From: Microbacterium invictum
GTDB lineage: Bacteria; Actinomycetota; Actinomycetes; Actinomycetales; Microbacteriaceae
Direction of reading: 5' to 3'
Assembly: GCF_014197265.1 (NCBI RefSeq)
Contig: NZ_JACIFH010000001.1
Span: forward strand, 2,232,001-2,296,000
Length of the DNA stretch: 64,000 nucleotides
Shown here: piece by piece, positions 1 through 8,237 of the stretch
How the letters are laid out: each line of letters opens with the position of its first letter
Numbering within the stretch: position 1 is the first letter of the stretch
Program-made: the position numbers and the translations under genes
The notes under the pieces: generated by a model
What the model was told of the DNA's origin: nothing
Database searches by the model: none
The model's input: only the letters and a program-made list of their open reading frames with translations

Positions 1-621
1 ATCGAAGAGCCGGTCGCGAGGGTCGAAGGCGAAGCGTCGGCCGATCTCAGCCCCCACCGACACGACCTCTCCGATCGCGCCGGACGCGATGAGCTGGTCG
101 GCGACGTCGACCCACGGGTGGAACCGGGTCCACATCGCTTCCATCGCGAAGACCCCTGCTGCGCGCGCGGCAGCGACGATCTCCCTCGCGTCGGCCACCG
201 AGGCCGCGAGCGGCTTCTCGATGAGCACGGGAACTCCCGCGTCGAGCGCGATGCGGGCCAGCGGCAGGTGGTGCGTGTGCGGCGCGGCGATGTACGCGGC
301 ATCCACCTCCCCTCGCGCGACGGCCTGTTCGTACGAGGCGAAGGCGTACGGGATGCCGAACTCGGCCGCGAAGGCCGTCGAGCGCTCGCGCGACCGTGAA
401 CCGACCGCCACGATCGTGTGATCCGTGTGGGTGAGGACCGCGCGTGCGAACGATCGGGCGATGCGCCCGGGGGCGAGGATCGCCCAGTTCAGGCGCGGCC
501 CGCCGGTCAGGACGGGGAGGGCGGGTTCTGGCCAGGTCTCGTGCACAGGCCGAGCGTGGCTCGTCGGGCGTTCGGGCGGTTGACCGTCACCGCCGTCCGC
601 TGGGACGTCGGTGCCATTCAT
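1..621 (-). CDS. Gfo/Idh/MocA-family NAD(P)-dependent oxidoreductase, C-terminus beyond the window
   Basis: The visible 207 residues are the N-terminal part of a Gfo/Idh/MocA dehydrogenase, a family that oxidises or reduces cyclic sugars, polyols and related compounds with NAD(P). The Rossmann fold starts with a variant dinucleotide loop, APGRIARSF at residues 50-58, and the family motif EKP is at 135-137. The ATG at 621 is the only start I see in this frame. It lies 35 bases inside the upstream MFS gene, so the gene is the last visible member of the overlapping operon that starts at 6533. The roughly 45-residue N-terminal extension before the Rossmann fold is unusual and the true start could be internal. 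The C-terminal sugar-binding domain is cut off by the window edge. Substrate unknown. Confidence 0.85.
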   Translation of the reverse strand, partial: MNGTDVPADGGDGQPPERPTSHARPVHETWPEPALPVLTGGPRLNWAILAPGRIARSFARAVLTHTDHTIVAVGSRSRERSTAFAAEFGIPYAFASYEQAVARGEVDAAYIAAPHTHHLPLARIALDAGVPVLIEKPLAASVADAREIVAAARAAGVFAMEAMWTRFHPWVDVADQLIASGAIGEVVSVGAEIGRRFAFDPRDRLFD

Positions 622-1813
622 CCTCGAGCATGCGATGGCGACGCAGCACGAGCAGCGCCGCGAGCGGGGCGACGAGCCCCACGAGCAGGATCACCAGCGG
701 GATCGTCCAGCCGCCGACGGCGGCGTGCACGGAGCCCACGAGCGGCGGCCCCGCCGCGCCGAGCGCGAATCCGACACCCTGCACGAACGCGCTCAGCGCC
801 ACCGTGCCGCGGGCGGTGCGCGTGCGCACCCCGAGGAGGACGAGCACCATCTGCATCATGAACGGCCCGAGGCCCAGCAGCGCGACCCACACGGCCGTGC
901 CGGTCTCGGGCGCGAGCAGCAGGCCGAGATAGCCTGCGGCGAAGCACGCGATCCCTGTCGCCGTGAGCGGGATCTGCCACCGCCGCCGACCGGCGACCAG
1001 GACGATGACGATGTTCATAGGCACGCCCATCAGCGCGAAGAGGGCGATGAGCCCTCCCGACGCGCCGAGCGGCACGCCGGCGAGATCGCGCAGCATGCTC
1101 GGGAGCCAGATGAAGAGCGTGTAGATCGCGAACGCCCCGTAGCCGAACACGGTCGCCAGCGCCCATGCCAGCGGCGAGTGCCAGACGCGCCCCAGGACGC
1201 CCGGCTCCGGTTCCACCTCCTCGAGTCCGGCCGGATCGTCCGCCGAGACCCCGCGGGCCAGCAGCAGCCACGGGAGGACGGCCGCGGCGCAGAGAGCGGC
1301 CCAGGTGGCCAGCGACACGCGCCAGCCGAAGGCATCCGCCATCCCCGCCGACATCGCCGCGGCGGCGCCCGTCGCGATCGAGAAGACGAACCCGACGACC
1401 GCGGTGAGCACGCTGATGCGCGACGGGAAATAGCGCTTGATGATCGCGGGCAGCAGCACATTGCCGATCCCGACCGCGCCCAGGGTGAGGGCAGTGGCCG
1501 CGAGGAGGGTCGCCGCGTCCACGGCGAGTCCGCGCAGCACGTGCCCGACGCCCGTGAGCAGGAGCACGACGATCACCGAGCGCTCGAGCCCGATCCCCCG
1601 TGCGAGGAACGGCGCGGCGAACCCGAACACCGCGAAGCAGACGGAGGGCGCGGCACCGATCACGCCGAGTGCACCCTCGTCGACGGGGAAGTCCGCCGCG
1701 ATCGCGTCCAGCAGCGGCGGGATGGTCGGGATGGCCGTGCGCAGGTTGAGGGCGAACACGACGATGCAGCAGAACGCGAGCGCCGGCGGCCACGGCCGCG
1801 CCGCCGGCCTCAT
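587..1813 (-). CDS. MFS transporter, CynX/NimT-like
   Basis: This 408-residue membrane protein has about twelve hydrophobic segments. The first segment carries FALNLRTAIPTIPPLL, typical of the CynX/NimT (cyanate/nitroimidazole) branch of the major facilitator superfamily. The family moves small organic anions or related compounds across the cytoplasmic membrane by proton coupling. The ATG at 1813 overlaps the stop of the AEC transporter gene (ATGA), implying translational coupling. It is the second transporter in the operon, so one may import the substrate and the other export or import an intermediate. Direction and substrate cannot be read from the sequence. Confidence 0.85.
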   Translation of the reverse strand: MRPAARPWPPALAFCCIVVFALNLRTAIPTIPPLLDAIAADFPVDEGALGVIGAAPSVCFAVFGFAAPFLARGIGLERSVIVVLLLTGVGHVLRGLAVDAATLLAATALTLGAVGIGNVLLPAIIKRYFPSRISVLTAVVGFVFSIATGAAAAMSAGMADAFGWRVSLATWAALCAAAVLPWLLLARGVSADDPAGLEEVEPEPGVLGRVWHSPLAWALATVFGYGAFAIYTLFIWLPSMLRDLAGVPLGASGGLIALFALMGVPMNIVIVLVAGRRRWQIPLTATGIACFAAGYLGLLLAPETGTAVWVALLGLGPFMMQMVLVLLGVRTRTARGTVALSAFVQGVGFALGAAGPPLVGSVHAAVGGWTIPLVILLVGLVAPLAALLVLRRHRMLEDEWHRRPSGRR

Positions 1814-2730
1814 GCCATCACCAACGCGAGCACGACCATCACCGGCGCGCAGCCGAGCGTGGTGATCAGCACCGTGTCCCGCGCGAGCGTCACGGCCACC
1901 CCGTAGCGGGCGGTGTAGCTGAACACCATCTGCCCCGTGGGCAGCGCCGCGACCAGCACCGCCGCGAACAGGTCGGTGCCCGACATCCCGAATCCCCAGG
2001 CCGCCACCGCGTAAGCGATCGCCGGCATCACGACGCACTTGATCGCGGACGCCGTCAGCACCTGCGGGACGGGCGAGCCGGCTCCGAGCGGTCGCGCACC
2101 GCGCAGCGAGGCGCCGAAGGCGAGGAGCACGAGTGGGATAGCCGTCGCGGCCACCATGTCCAACGGCGCCATGAGCATCTCGGGGATGCTCCACCCCAGC
2201 GCCGCGACGGTGAGTCCCGCGGCCGACGCGAGCACGATCGGGTTGGTCACGAACGCCACGAGGATGCGCCGCAGGGAGGGCGTGCCGCCGGATGCCGCGA
2301 TCAGCGCAGTCAGGAACGCCGGCGTCACGAGCACCGTCTGCATCAGCAGCACGATCGCGGCATAGTGCACGTCTCCGAGCACGAAGAGCGTCAGCGGCAG
2401 GCCGATGTTGTTGTTGTTCGCGAACCCCGACGAGGTCATCCCGACGACGGTGCGCCCGAAACCGTCGCGGAAGGCGAGCGCGCTGACCGCGGCGTAGGTC
2501 AGCGCCGCCCCGGCGAACGCCGCCACCGCGCCGAGCATGTGCGGCGACGCGAGGTCGGCGAGGTCGGCACGCGACATCACCGTGAAGAGCAGCGCGGGGG
2601 TGGCGGCCGAGAACGCGACGCGGTTGAGCACGCCGGGTCCGTCGCCCGAGAGGACTCCGGTGCGTCGCAGCATCCACCCCAGCGCGATGATCGAGCCGAC
2701 GACGGCGAGCCCCGTCAGGACGCCGCTCAC
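1810..2730 (-). CDS. AEC-family transporter (auxin efflux carrier-like permease)
   Basis: The 306-residue product has about ten hydrophobic segments in two bundles of five, the layout of the AEC family (bacterial relatives of plant auxin efflux carriers, including malonate and malate permeases). The motif GFANNNNIGLP in the middle matches the conserved Asn-rich crossover of the family. The GTG at 2730 overlaps the TGA of the VOC gene (GTGA), and a longer upstream reading would run through that gene. The family usually carries carboxylates, so an organic acid substrate is the simplest inference for this operon. Confidence 0.85.
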   Translation of the reverse strand: MSGVLTGLAVVGSIIALGWMLRRTGVLSGDGPGVLNRVAFSAATPALLFTVMSRADLADLASPHMLGAVAAFAGAALTYAAVSALAFRDGFGRTVVGMTSSGFANNNNIGLPLTLFVLGDVHYAAIVLLMQTVLVTPAFLTALIAASGGTPSLRRILVAFVTNPIVLASAAGLTVAALGWSIPEMLMAPLDMVAATAIPLVLLAFGASLRGARPLGAGSPVPQVLTASAIKCVVMPAIAYAVAAWGFGMSGTDLFAAVLVAALPTGQMVFSYTARYGVAVTLARDTVLITTLGCAPVMVVLALVMA

Positions 2731-3245
2731 CTCACGGGCTCGGGCGGCCCCCACAGGCTGTTGCGGCCCGTCGCCGGGTCGACCCACAGGGCGCTGCCGT
2801 TGTCGGCGACAGTGGGTCCGGGCAGACGCGACACGTACTCCAGGCGGATGCCGTCGAGGGCCTGCTTCTCGGTGAACCAGAGCAGGATGCGGCCCTCGCC
2901 GTCGAAGGCGACGCCGTCGTGCCGGATCCCCTGGGCGGCGAGCTCGCCCATCCTGCCGAGGCAGTCCGCGGTGCCGGGGAACCCGAAGTGATGGATGCCG
3001 AGCTCGCTCGGTCCGTGGGTGCCGGCGCCGGTGACCTCCATAAGCTCGATGCGCGGCGGTCCTTCCTTCGAGAAGGAGATGCGGGCGTCGTGGAAGTGCT
3101 CCGGACCGGTGTGGTCGGCGTAGCGATCGGTGCGGTAGCGCGCGATCGGGCTGAACGTGTAGCCCGTGGCCGCGCTCCAGCGCTCGATCGCCTCCTCGAG
3201 GTTCGGGACGAGAATGCCGATGTGCTCGATGAGCGGTGCGGTCAC
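2727..3245 (-). CDS. VOC-family protein (glyoxalase/dioxygenase fold), paralog of the gene at 7746
   Basis: This is a 172-residue vicinal-oxygen-chelate protein with two beta-alpha-beta-beta-beta units. EHIGILVPNLEEAIERW near the N-terminus and the LGIHHFGF segment supply candidate metal-binding histidines, and a Glu in the IELMEV strand is a further candidate. VOC enzymes include glyoxalases, epimerases and extradiol dioxygenases. It is clearly homologous to the divergently transcribed VOC protein at 7746-8237 (shared segments such as HIGILVP, FSPI.RYR, HDAR, and the C-terminal SLWGP). Start is GTG at 3245, overlapping the preceding stop. The two copies may act on successive or stereoisomeric intermediates. 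Function beyond the fold is not assignable. Confidence 0.85.
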   Translation of the reverse strand: MTAPLIEHIGILVPNLEEAIERWSAATGYTFSPIARYRTDRYADHTGPEHFHDARISFSKEGPPRIELMEVTGAGTHGPSELGIHHFGFPGTADCLGRMGELAAQGIRHDGVAFDGEGRILLWFTEKQALDGIRLEYVSRLPGPTVADNGSALWVDPATGRNSLWGPPEPVR

Positions 3246-4396
3246 GACAGGGCCTTTCCGTTGTGCACGAGTGCGTGTCGAATGGTGGCGAGGAGCGTGT
3301 CGAATCCGACACCCGCGCCCATGAGCGGGGGAAACATGTCCGTCACGTAGCCGACCGAGATCCCCCACTCGGGATCGGCGAACACGACAGAGCCCCCGGC
3401 GCCCTCGTGTCCGAAGGAGCGAGGCCCGAGGAGCGGAAGCTGCGGGAAGGGCAGCTGCACCCCGGATCCGAAGGAGATCGGAATGCCGAGCACCCGGTCG
3501 AACCCGATGGCCCGCGGGCTCGTCAGCTCGGCGAGCGCGTCGGTGTCGAGGAGCCGGACGCCCTCGACGGGGCCGAGAGTCGCCGCGAAGATGCGGGCGA
3601 GGGAGCGTGCGTCGGAGATCGCCCCGACGGCGGGGAATCCCGCGGTGCGGAACAGCGGGTCGTTGTACACGTCCCGCGTGCGCGCGATCCGGCCGATCTG
3701 TCCCGGCGGGATGACCGCCGCGTCGGCGGTGCGCACGACGCGGTCGGTGACGGCGGTGCGCGGTCGCAGGACGGGCCGCACCCGATCGGCGACCGCGTCG
3801 GAGATGCCGAACCAGGTGTCGGCGCCGAGCGGGGCCGTGATCTCGTCGCGGATGTGCTCCGCGATCCCGCGACCGGTAGCGCGACGGACGACGCCGTCGA
3901 TGAGGGTGCCGTACGTGAACGCGTGGTACCCGTGAGCGGTGCCGGGCTGCCAGTACGGCTCCTGCGCGGCGACCGCCGCGTCCTCCGCGCCGGCCGCGAG
4001 TGCCTCGAGGGTGAAGGTCGGGTCGACGGCCGGGATCCCGGACTGATGTGCCAGCACCATCCGTGTCGTGAGCCCGACCGTCGACGACTTGCGGAACTCC
4101 GGCCAGCAATCGCCGACCGGCGCATCCAGATCGAGTCGCCCGTCGGCGTGCAGTCGCACGACCTGGACGGCCGCGATCGCCTTCGACACCGAGAACACCG
4201 ACTGCACGGAGTCCTCGGCGTACCCGCCGGAGACGAGATCCACGACTGGTCGGCCGTCGCGGTATATCGCGAGGGCGGCGCCGCCCCCGCCCTGGGCCGC
4301 GACGACGCGCGCGAGGATGTCGCGCAACTCGTCGAAGGGCGCGTCGGCGGTGCCGGACGAGCTCACGTGCCAGGGGGCGGGGACGGCGTAGGTCAT
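3242..4396 (-). CDS. serine hydrolase, beta-lactamase class C/esterase family
   Basis: The 384-residue protein belongs to the class C beta-lactamase/penicillin-binding fold (Pfam Beta-lactamase), which in catabolic operons usually means an esterase or lactonase. The catalytic SxxK motif is SVSK at residues 69-72. The tyrosine motif position reads YHA at 157-159 rather than the canonical YxN. A third-motif analogue HEGAGGS occurs near residue 345. I see no signal peptide, so it is probably cytoplasmic, which argues against antibiotic resistance. ATG 4396 overlaps the upstream stop by four bases. Opening an ester or lactone made by the neighbouring dehydrogenases would fit, but that is inference. 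Confidence 0.85.
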   Translation of the reverse strand: MTYAVPAPWHVSSSGTADAPFDELRDILARVVAAQGGGGAALAIYRDGRPVVDLVSGGYAEDSVQSVFSVSKAIAAVQVVRLHADGRLDLDAPVGDCWPEFRKSSTVGLTTRMVLAHQSGIPAVDPTFTLEALAAGAEDAAVAAQEPYWQPGTAHGYHAFTYGTLIDGVVRRATGRGIAEHIRDEITAPLGADTWFGISDAVADRVRPVLRPRTAVTDRVVRTADAAVIPPGQIGRIARTRDVYNDPLFRTAGFPAVGAISDARSLARIFAATLGPVEGVRLLDTDALAELTSPRAIGFDRVLGIPISFGSGVQLPFPQLPLLGPRSFGHEGAGGSVVFADPEWGISVGYVTDMFPPLMGAGVGFDTLLATIRHALVHNGKALS

Positions 4397-5394
4397 CCGC
4401 GGACTCCGACCGGCTCGAGCTCGCGACGGAAGTACTCGAGCCCCTGCGACAGCTCGCCAACCGGATCGAACGAGTTGTCGATCTCCTCGATCGCCCAGCC
4501 GCTCCAGCCGTGCTCGCGGAGGATGGACATCCATTCCCTCCAGTCGACCATGCCGGTGCCGAGGATGCGGAAGTACGTGAGCATCACGTCGTGGCGGGCT
4601 TTGGCGTCACCGCGGAGGGTGTGACCGCCGAGCGGTCCGATGCAGTCCTTCCAGTGCATGGTCGGGATCCGGTCGATGTGCCGGCGGAGCACTTCGACGG
4701 CGTCGCCGCCGTCGAGCGTGATGTGTCCCGCATCGGGGCAGAGCTGGACGGTGTCGGGGTCGGTGAGCGAGAGCACCGTGGCGATGTCGTCGTTGCGCGA
4801 GCAGATCGAGTACGCGTCGGTGTGGATCGCCATCTTGACGCCGAACGTGCGCGTAATCGCGCCGAGCCGGTTCATGTGCTCCGCGTACTGCTCGTGCACC
4901 TCACGGGCCACGGGCGCGGTGAAGTCCTCCGGAGTCGCGGAGTCGTCGGGGTCGCCGAGTCCGAACCGGGATCGCGGGACGTTGCCGAACGTGATGGTGT
5001 CCGCGCCGAGCTCGACGAGGAACTCGCAGTGTCGCCGGATGTAATCGTCGGCGCGCGGGATCAGCAAGGCGTCGCGCATGGCCTCCCCGACGTAGACGCG
5101 CCCGGGTCCGTAGCTCGACGTGAGCACCAGGCCCCGCTCGTCGAGCGCCCGGCGGAAGGCGGCGGCCGAGCCGTACGCGCGCAGCGCACCCTCGAAGCCA
5201 CCGGGATCGGGCGCGAGTTCGAGTCCCTTGAGGCCCGCATCCCGCACGCCGTCGAGCATCCCGTCGAAGTAGCGCCGCGGGTCGGAGAGCACCTCGGCGT
5301 TCCACTCGGCGTGGCGCATCTTCGGCGTCAGCCCCCACCACGCGCTCTCGAAGAACGTGATGATGTTCGCTCCGAAGCGGATGTCGTCGGTCAT
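4393..5394 (-). CDS. sugar phosphate isomerase/epimerase-family protein (TIM barrel, AP endonuclease 2-like)
   Basis: The 333-residue product fits the xylose-isomerase-like TIM barrel family (Pfam AP_endonuc_2), whose members isomerise or epimerise sugars or dehydrate inositol derivatives using a divalent metal. Metal-ligand candidates are visible in MAIHTDAY, in the LCPDAGH segment, in MHWKD and in the terminal WAIEEID strand. The ATG at 5394 overlaps the stop of the Gfo/Idh/MocA gene. An upstream in-frame ATG at 5424 would eat into that gene and is less likely. Pairing of such a barrel with Gfo/Idh/MocA dehydrogenases recalls inositol and keto-sugar pathways. Confidence 0.85.
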   Translation of the reverse strand: MTDDIRFGANIITFFESAWWGLTPKMRHAEWNAEVLSDPRRYFDGMLDGVRDAGLKGLELAPDPGGFEGALRAYGSAAAFRRALDERGLVLTSSYGPGRVYVGEAMRDALLIPRADDYIRRHCEFLVELGADTITFGNVPRSRFGLGDPDDSATPEDFTAPVAREVHEQYAEHMNRLGAITRTFGVKMAIHTDAYSICSRNDDIATVLSLTDPDTVQLCPDAGHITLDGGDAVEVLRRHIDRIPTMHWKDCIGPLGGHTLRGDAKARHDVMLTYFRILGTGMVDWREWMSILREHGWSGWAIEEIDNSFDPVGELSQGLEYFRRELEPVGVRG

Positions 5395-6533
5395 GACCGC
5401 TCCGACCGGGGCACGTCGACCCATTCACCGGTGATCGCCGACTCGGCGACCGCGTCCATCACCTGCTGGATGTGGAGCGCATGGGCGAAGTCCGGGCGCT
5501 CGACGTCGTCGCCGTGGACGATCGCGCGGATGAACTTCTGGAACTGGATGGCGGAGATCTCGACGTAGCCGGTGCCGAGGCCCGCCAGGCGCCACCAGCC
5601 GTCGGGGTGCTCGGTGTTCGTGTGCACCGTGCGGAACCCGCGGTGATCGGTGGCCTCGTCGACATACGAGACGCGGAACTCCTCGCGGCTGTTCCAGTCG
5701 AACTCGACCGCGCCGCGTGAGGCGTCCAGCTCGAAGAAGAGCCGGTTCTTGCGGCCCGAGGAGTAGGAGCTCGCGGCGAACGTGCCGATGGCACCCGAGG
5801 CGAACTGGCAGATCCACACACCGCCGTCGTCGATGAGGTCGTCGTCGATGCGCTCGGCGTCGTCGCGCCATCCGGTCTCGGCGCCGGCGCCCTTGGAGCG
5901 CAGCAGGGCGTTGACCCGCACGATGTCGCCGAGCAGGTACTCGGCGGCGTCGACAACGTGGGATCCGATGTCGCCGGATGCCCCGGATCCGCCGGTCGCC
6001 TTGCGCGCCCGCCAGCGGTTCGGGTCGGTGTTGTAGAACCCGGTCTCCTGGAGATACGTGCCGCGGAACTGCAGGGGGACGCCGAGCTTCCCCTCGTCGA
6101 GCAGACGACGGGTGAACGCGATCGCCGGCGTGTGCCGGTAGTTGAAGCCCACCTGGGTGACGACGCCGGCGGCGCGTGCGGCCTCGACCATCCGCTCGGC
6201 CTCGGTCGAGATGTTGGTGATCGGCTTCTCGCAGAAGACGTGCTTCCCGGCGGCGAGGGCCGCGAGGGCGATCTCCTCGTGCAGCTGCGGCGGGGTGCAG
6301 ATGTCGATGATGTCGATGTCGTCTCGTGCGACGACCTCGCGCCAGTCCGTCGCCCATTCGGCCCAGCCGAGGCGCGCCGCGGCGCTCTGCGCGACCGCGG
6401 CGTCGTTGTCGACGAGGACCGCACGGCGCACGGTGGCCCCGAGGTCCGCGCCGAGCGGTCCGACCGCGTAGGCGAGGCTGTGCGCCTGTCCCATGAAGCC
6501 GCCGCCGATGATGGCGACATTCAGTTCTCTCAC
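5391..6533 (-). CDS. Gfo/Idh/MocA-family NAD(P)-dependent oxidoreductase
   Basis: A full-length 380-residue dehydrogenase. The NAD(P)-binding loop GGGFMG is at residues 10-14, EKP at 102-104, and the second domain contains the GDIGSHVVDAAEYLLGD helix, whose aspartate and histidine are catalytic in inositol and glucose-fructose relatives. GTG 6533 is chosen because GGAGA lies about 8 bases upstream and the nucleotide-binding strand follows at once. It heads the seven-gene minus-strand operon. The 137 bases between it and the end of the AraC gene at 6671 should hold a promoter unless the operon reads through from the regulator. Substrate unknown. Confidence 0.9.
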   Translation of the reverse strand: MRELNVAIIGGGFMGQAHSLAYAVGPLGADLGATVRRAVLVDNDAAVAQSAAARLGWAEWATDWREVVARDDIDIIDICTPPQLHEEIALAALAAGKHVFCEKPITNISTEAERMVEAARAAGVVTQVGFNYRHTPAIAFTRRLLDEGKLGVPLQFRGTYLQETGFYNTDPNRWRARKATGGSGASGDIGSHVVDAAEYLLGDIVRVNALLRSKGAGAETGWRDDAERIDDDLIDDGGVWICQFASGAIGTFAASSYSSGRKNRLFFELDASRGAVEFDWNSREEFRVSYVDEATDHRGFRTVHTNTEHPDGWWRLAGLGTGYVEISAIQFQKFIRAIVHGDDVERPDFAHALHIQQVMDAVAESAITGEWVDVPRSERS

Positions 6534-6670
6534 TGTCGTTTCTCCGTTTTCTTGCTCGCAGCTCTCACTGTCGCCGGTTCTGGGCGGCCGCTCTTGCCCG
6601 GACCGGTCCGCGACTTGCGCGGGCGCGCCGACATCGGCCGGGCATCCCGTGCGGCGCCACTCACGAGGAC

Positions 6671-7546
6671 TCAGGCGGAGCGAGCGCGCTGCCCGGCCGC
6701 GACGGACTCGTCGCGCTCGGCGACGGCGCGAGCGCGGTACGCCCTCGGCGAGGCGCCGTAGGTGCTCTTGAAGAGCCGGCTGAAGTGCGCGGCATCCCAC
6801 AGTCCCCATCGCGAGCCGACGGCACTGACCGGGATATGGAGCGCCGCGAGATCGGCGAGCTCGATCCGGCAGTGCTCGAGCCGGCGGGAGCGGACCCAGC
6901 CGCGCACCGTGATGCCCTCGGCCTCGAACATGCGGTGCAGCGTGCGCGTGGACACGTTGGCATGCGCGGCGACGACGTCGGGACCGAGGTCGAGGTCGGC
7001 GAGATGCTCCTCGATGAAGTCCTTCGCGAGTTGCATGAGGCGGCCGCGGCCGTGCGGGTCTGCGGTCGCGCCCGCGTCGGAGCAGAGCAGCGCCATCATG
7101 CCGACGACGTGGTGCGCGAGCTGCCCGGGGTTGGTGGGGACGTACTCGCGCGACTGGCTGGCCAGCCCGTTCAGGAGGTGGGCGACGATGCTCGCGGTCC
7201 CGTCGGAGGTCGACCAGACGGTGGCATCGGCATCCTTCATCCGTCCCGCCTGCGGGCCGAGCGATGCGGCGGGAACCAGGATCGCCAGAACCGACGCGTC
7301 CTCCAGGGCCCGGATCTCGACCGGCGCGCTGTTGCCGAGCACCGTGAAGTCGCCGTCGCCGAGGTCGAGCTGCAGCCGGCCCCGCACCTGCGCCGGCCCC
7401 GTGCGGGCGAACAGGGCGAGATATGGCCAGCGGTCCGATTCCGTCGCGTCCACGCGGTATGTGCTGCCGCCGGGGATGTGCACGATCCGGAGCTCGTCGA
7501 TCGAGCGATTCTCCACCGTCGCGGGTCGTTCTGCCGTGAGCGTCAT
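6671..7546 (-). CDS. AraC-family transcriptional regulator
   Basis: The 291-residue protein has an N-terminal cupin-like sensing region (residues about 20-170, similar to AraC-binding-like/OpR domains) and a C-terminal double helix-turn-helix, ending with the typical second-helix segment AAHFSRLFKSTYGASPRAYR. AraC proteins of this layout usually activate adjacent catabolic genes. The start ATG 7546 has a strong CCTCCT complement (AGGAGG) just upstream. The gene diverges from the VOC/dehydrogenase pair and lies upstream of the seven-gene operon, so it is the obvious local regulator of both. Whether it binds the palindromes at 7580-7624 is open, because AraC sites are usually direct repeats. 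Confidence 0.9.
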   Translation of the reverse strand: MTLTAERPATVENRSIDELRIVHIPGGSTYRVDATESDRWPYLALFARTGPAQVRGRLQLDLGDGDFTVLGNSAPVEIRALEDASVLAILVPAASLGPQAGRMKDADATVWSTSDGTASIVAHLLNGLASQSREYVPTNPGQLAHHVVGMMALLCSDAGATADPHGRGRLMQLAKDFIEEHLADLDLGPDVVAAHANVSTRTLHRMFEAEGITVRGWVRSRRLEHCRIELADLAALHIPVSAVGSRWGLWDAAHFSRLFKSTYGASPRAYRARAVAERDESVAAGQRARSA

Positions 7547-7579
7547 CGCTCCTACCTCCTCGTAGTCCCGAAGCCGTGG

Positions 7580-7624
7580 TTACACGTGTAATGTCGGGTT
7601 TACTCGTGTACGTTACACGTGTCA
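7580..7624. promoter_or_regulatory. cluster of three CACGTG-centred palindromes in the divergent promoter region
   Basis: Three related 12-base sites occur in 45 bases: a perfect palindrome TTACACGTGTAA at 7580-7591, a one-mismatch copy TTACTCGTGTAC at 7600-7611, and TTACACGTGTCA at 7613-7624. Centres are about 20 and 13 bases apart. They lie between the AraC gene start (7546) and the VOC gene, where divergent promoters must be. Palindromes with a central CG suit a LacI- or TetR-type dimer better than AraC. The binding protein is not identified. Confidence 0.7.
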
Positions 7625-7745
7625 CTCAAGGATGACAAGTAACGGCGAGGTCACGATCCAGGCCGGTCCGAGGCACGTCATCCGCAGGCAAGCGCCCGTC
7701 GCGCCGACGCAACTGCGTGTGCCCGCGGCGACCTACCGTGACCAT

Positions 7746-8237
7746 GTGCACACGATCGATCACATCGGCATCCTGGTTCCCGACCTCGAGGCGGCCATCG
7801 CCCGATGGGGCGTCGTCCTGCAGTGCGATTTCAGCCCGATCGGCCGCTACCGGTCCGCGCACTACGTCGATTCGGCGGACGGCATCCCCCACCTCCACGA
7901 CGCCCGCTTCAGCGTCTCGCGGTCGCGCGCGCCGTACATCGAGCTGCTCGAGGCCGTGGGAGAGGGCAGCCACGCCCCCTCGCGTCTCGGAGTGCACCAT
8001 TTCGCCATCCGGGTGCCGCGCGCCGACGTGGAGGCCGAGCGTCAGGGACTCGGCCTGATCGCGCACTCGCGCGAACCCGACGGCCGCATGCACATCTGCT
8101 TCACCGACCCGGCGGCGCTCGACGGGGTGTCGCTCGAGTTCGTCTCGGACTTCCCCGGTCCGATCCTCTCCGATGACGGCAGCCCCGCCTGGCGTGATCC
8201 CGGGACCGGCCAAGCGTCGCTGTGGGGTCCTGCGTGA
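7746..8237 (+). CDS. VOC-family protein, paralog of the gene at 2727-3245
   Basis: The product has the VOC fold and is homologous to the 172-residue VOC protein encoded in the divergent operon. HTIDHIGILVPDLEAAIARW opens the first module and LGVHHFAIRVP supplies the second-module histidine. I chose GTG 7746 (163 residues) because it aligns with the paralog's N-terminus. An ATG at 7632 would add 38 residues with no counterpart, and it sits only 8 bases after an operator palindrome with no spaced ribosome site. The TGA overlaps the GTG of the large dehydrogenase (GTGA), so the two are coupled. Probably an isomerase, lyase or epimerase of the pathway; exact reaction unknown. Confidence 0.8.
   Translation: MHTIDHIGILVPDLEAAIARWGVVLQCDFSPIGRYRSAHYVDSADGIPHLHDARFSVSRSRAPYIELLEAVGEGSHAPSRLGVHHFAIRVPRADVEAERQGLGLIAHSREPDGRMHICFTDPAALDGVSLEFVSDFPGPILSDDGSPAWRDPGTGQASLWGPA

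Noticed and set aside
3242-4396. Beta-lactamase-like gene as an antibiotic-resistance determinant
   Set aside because: No signal peptide, altered YxN motif and location inside a catabolic operon favour an esterase or lactonase.
7632-7745. Upstream ATG 7632 as the start of the second VOC gene
   Set aside because: The added 38 residues have no counterpart in the paralog, and the ATG lies against an operator palindrome without a spaced ribosome site.
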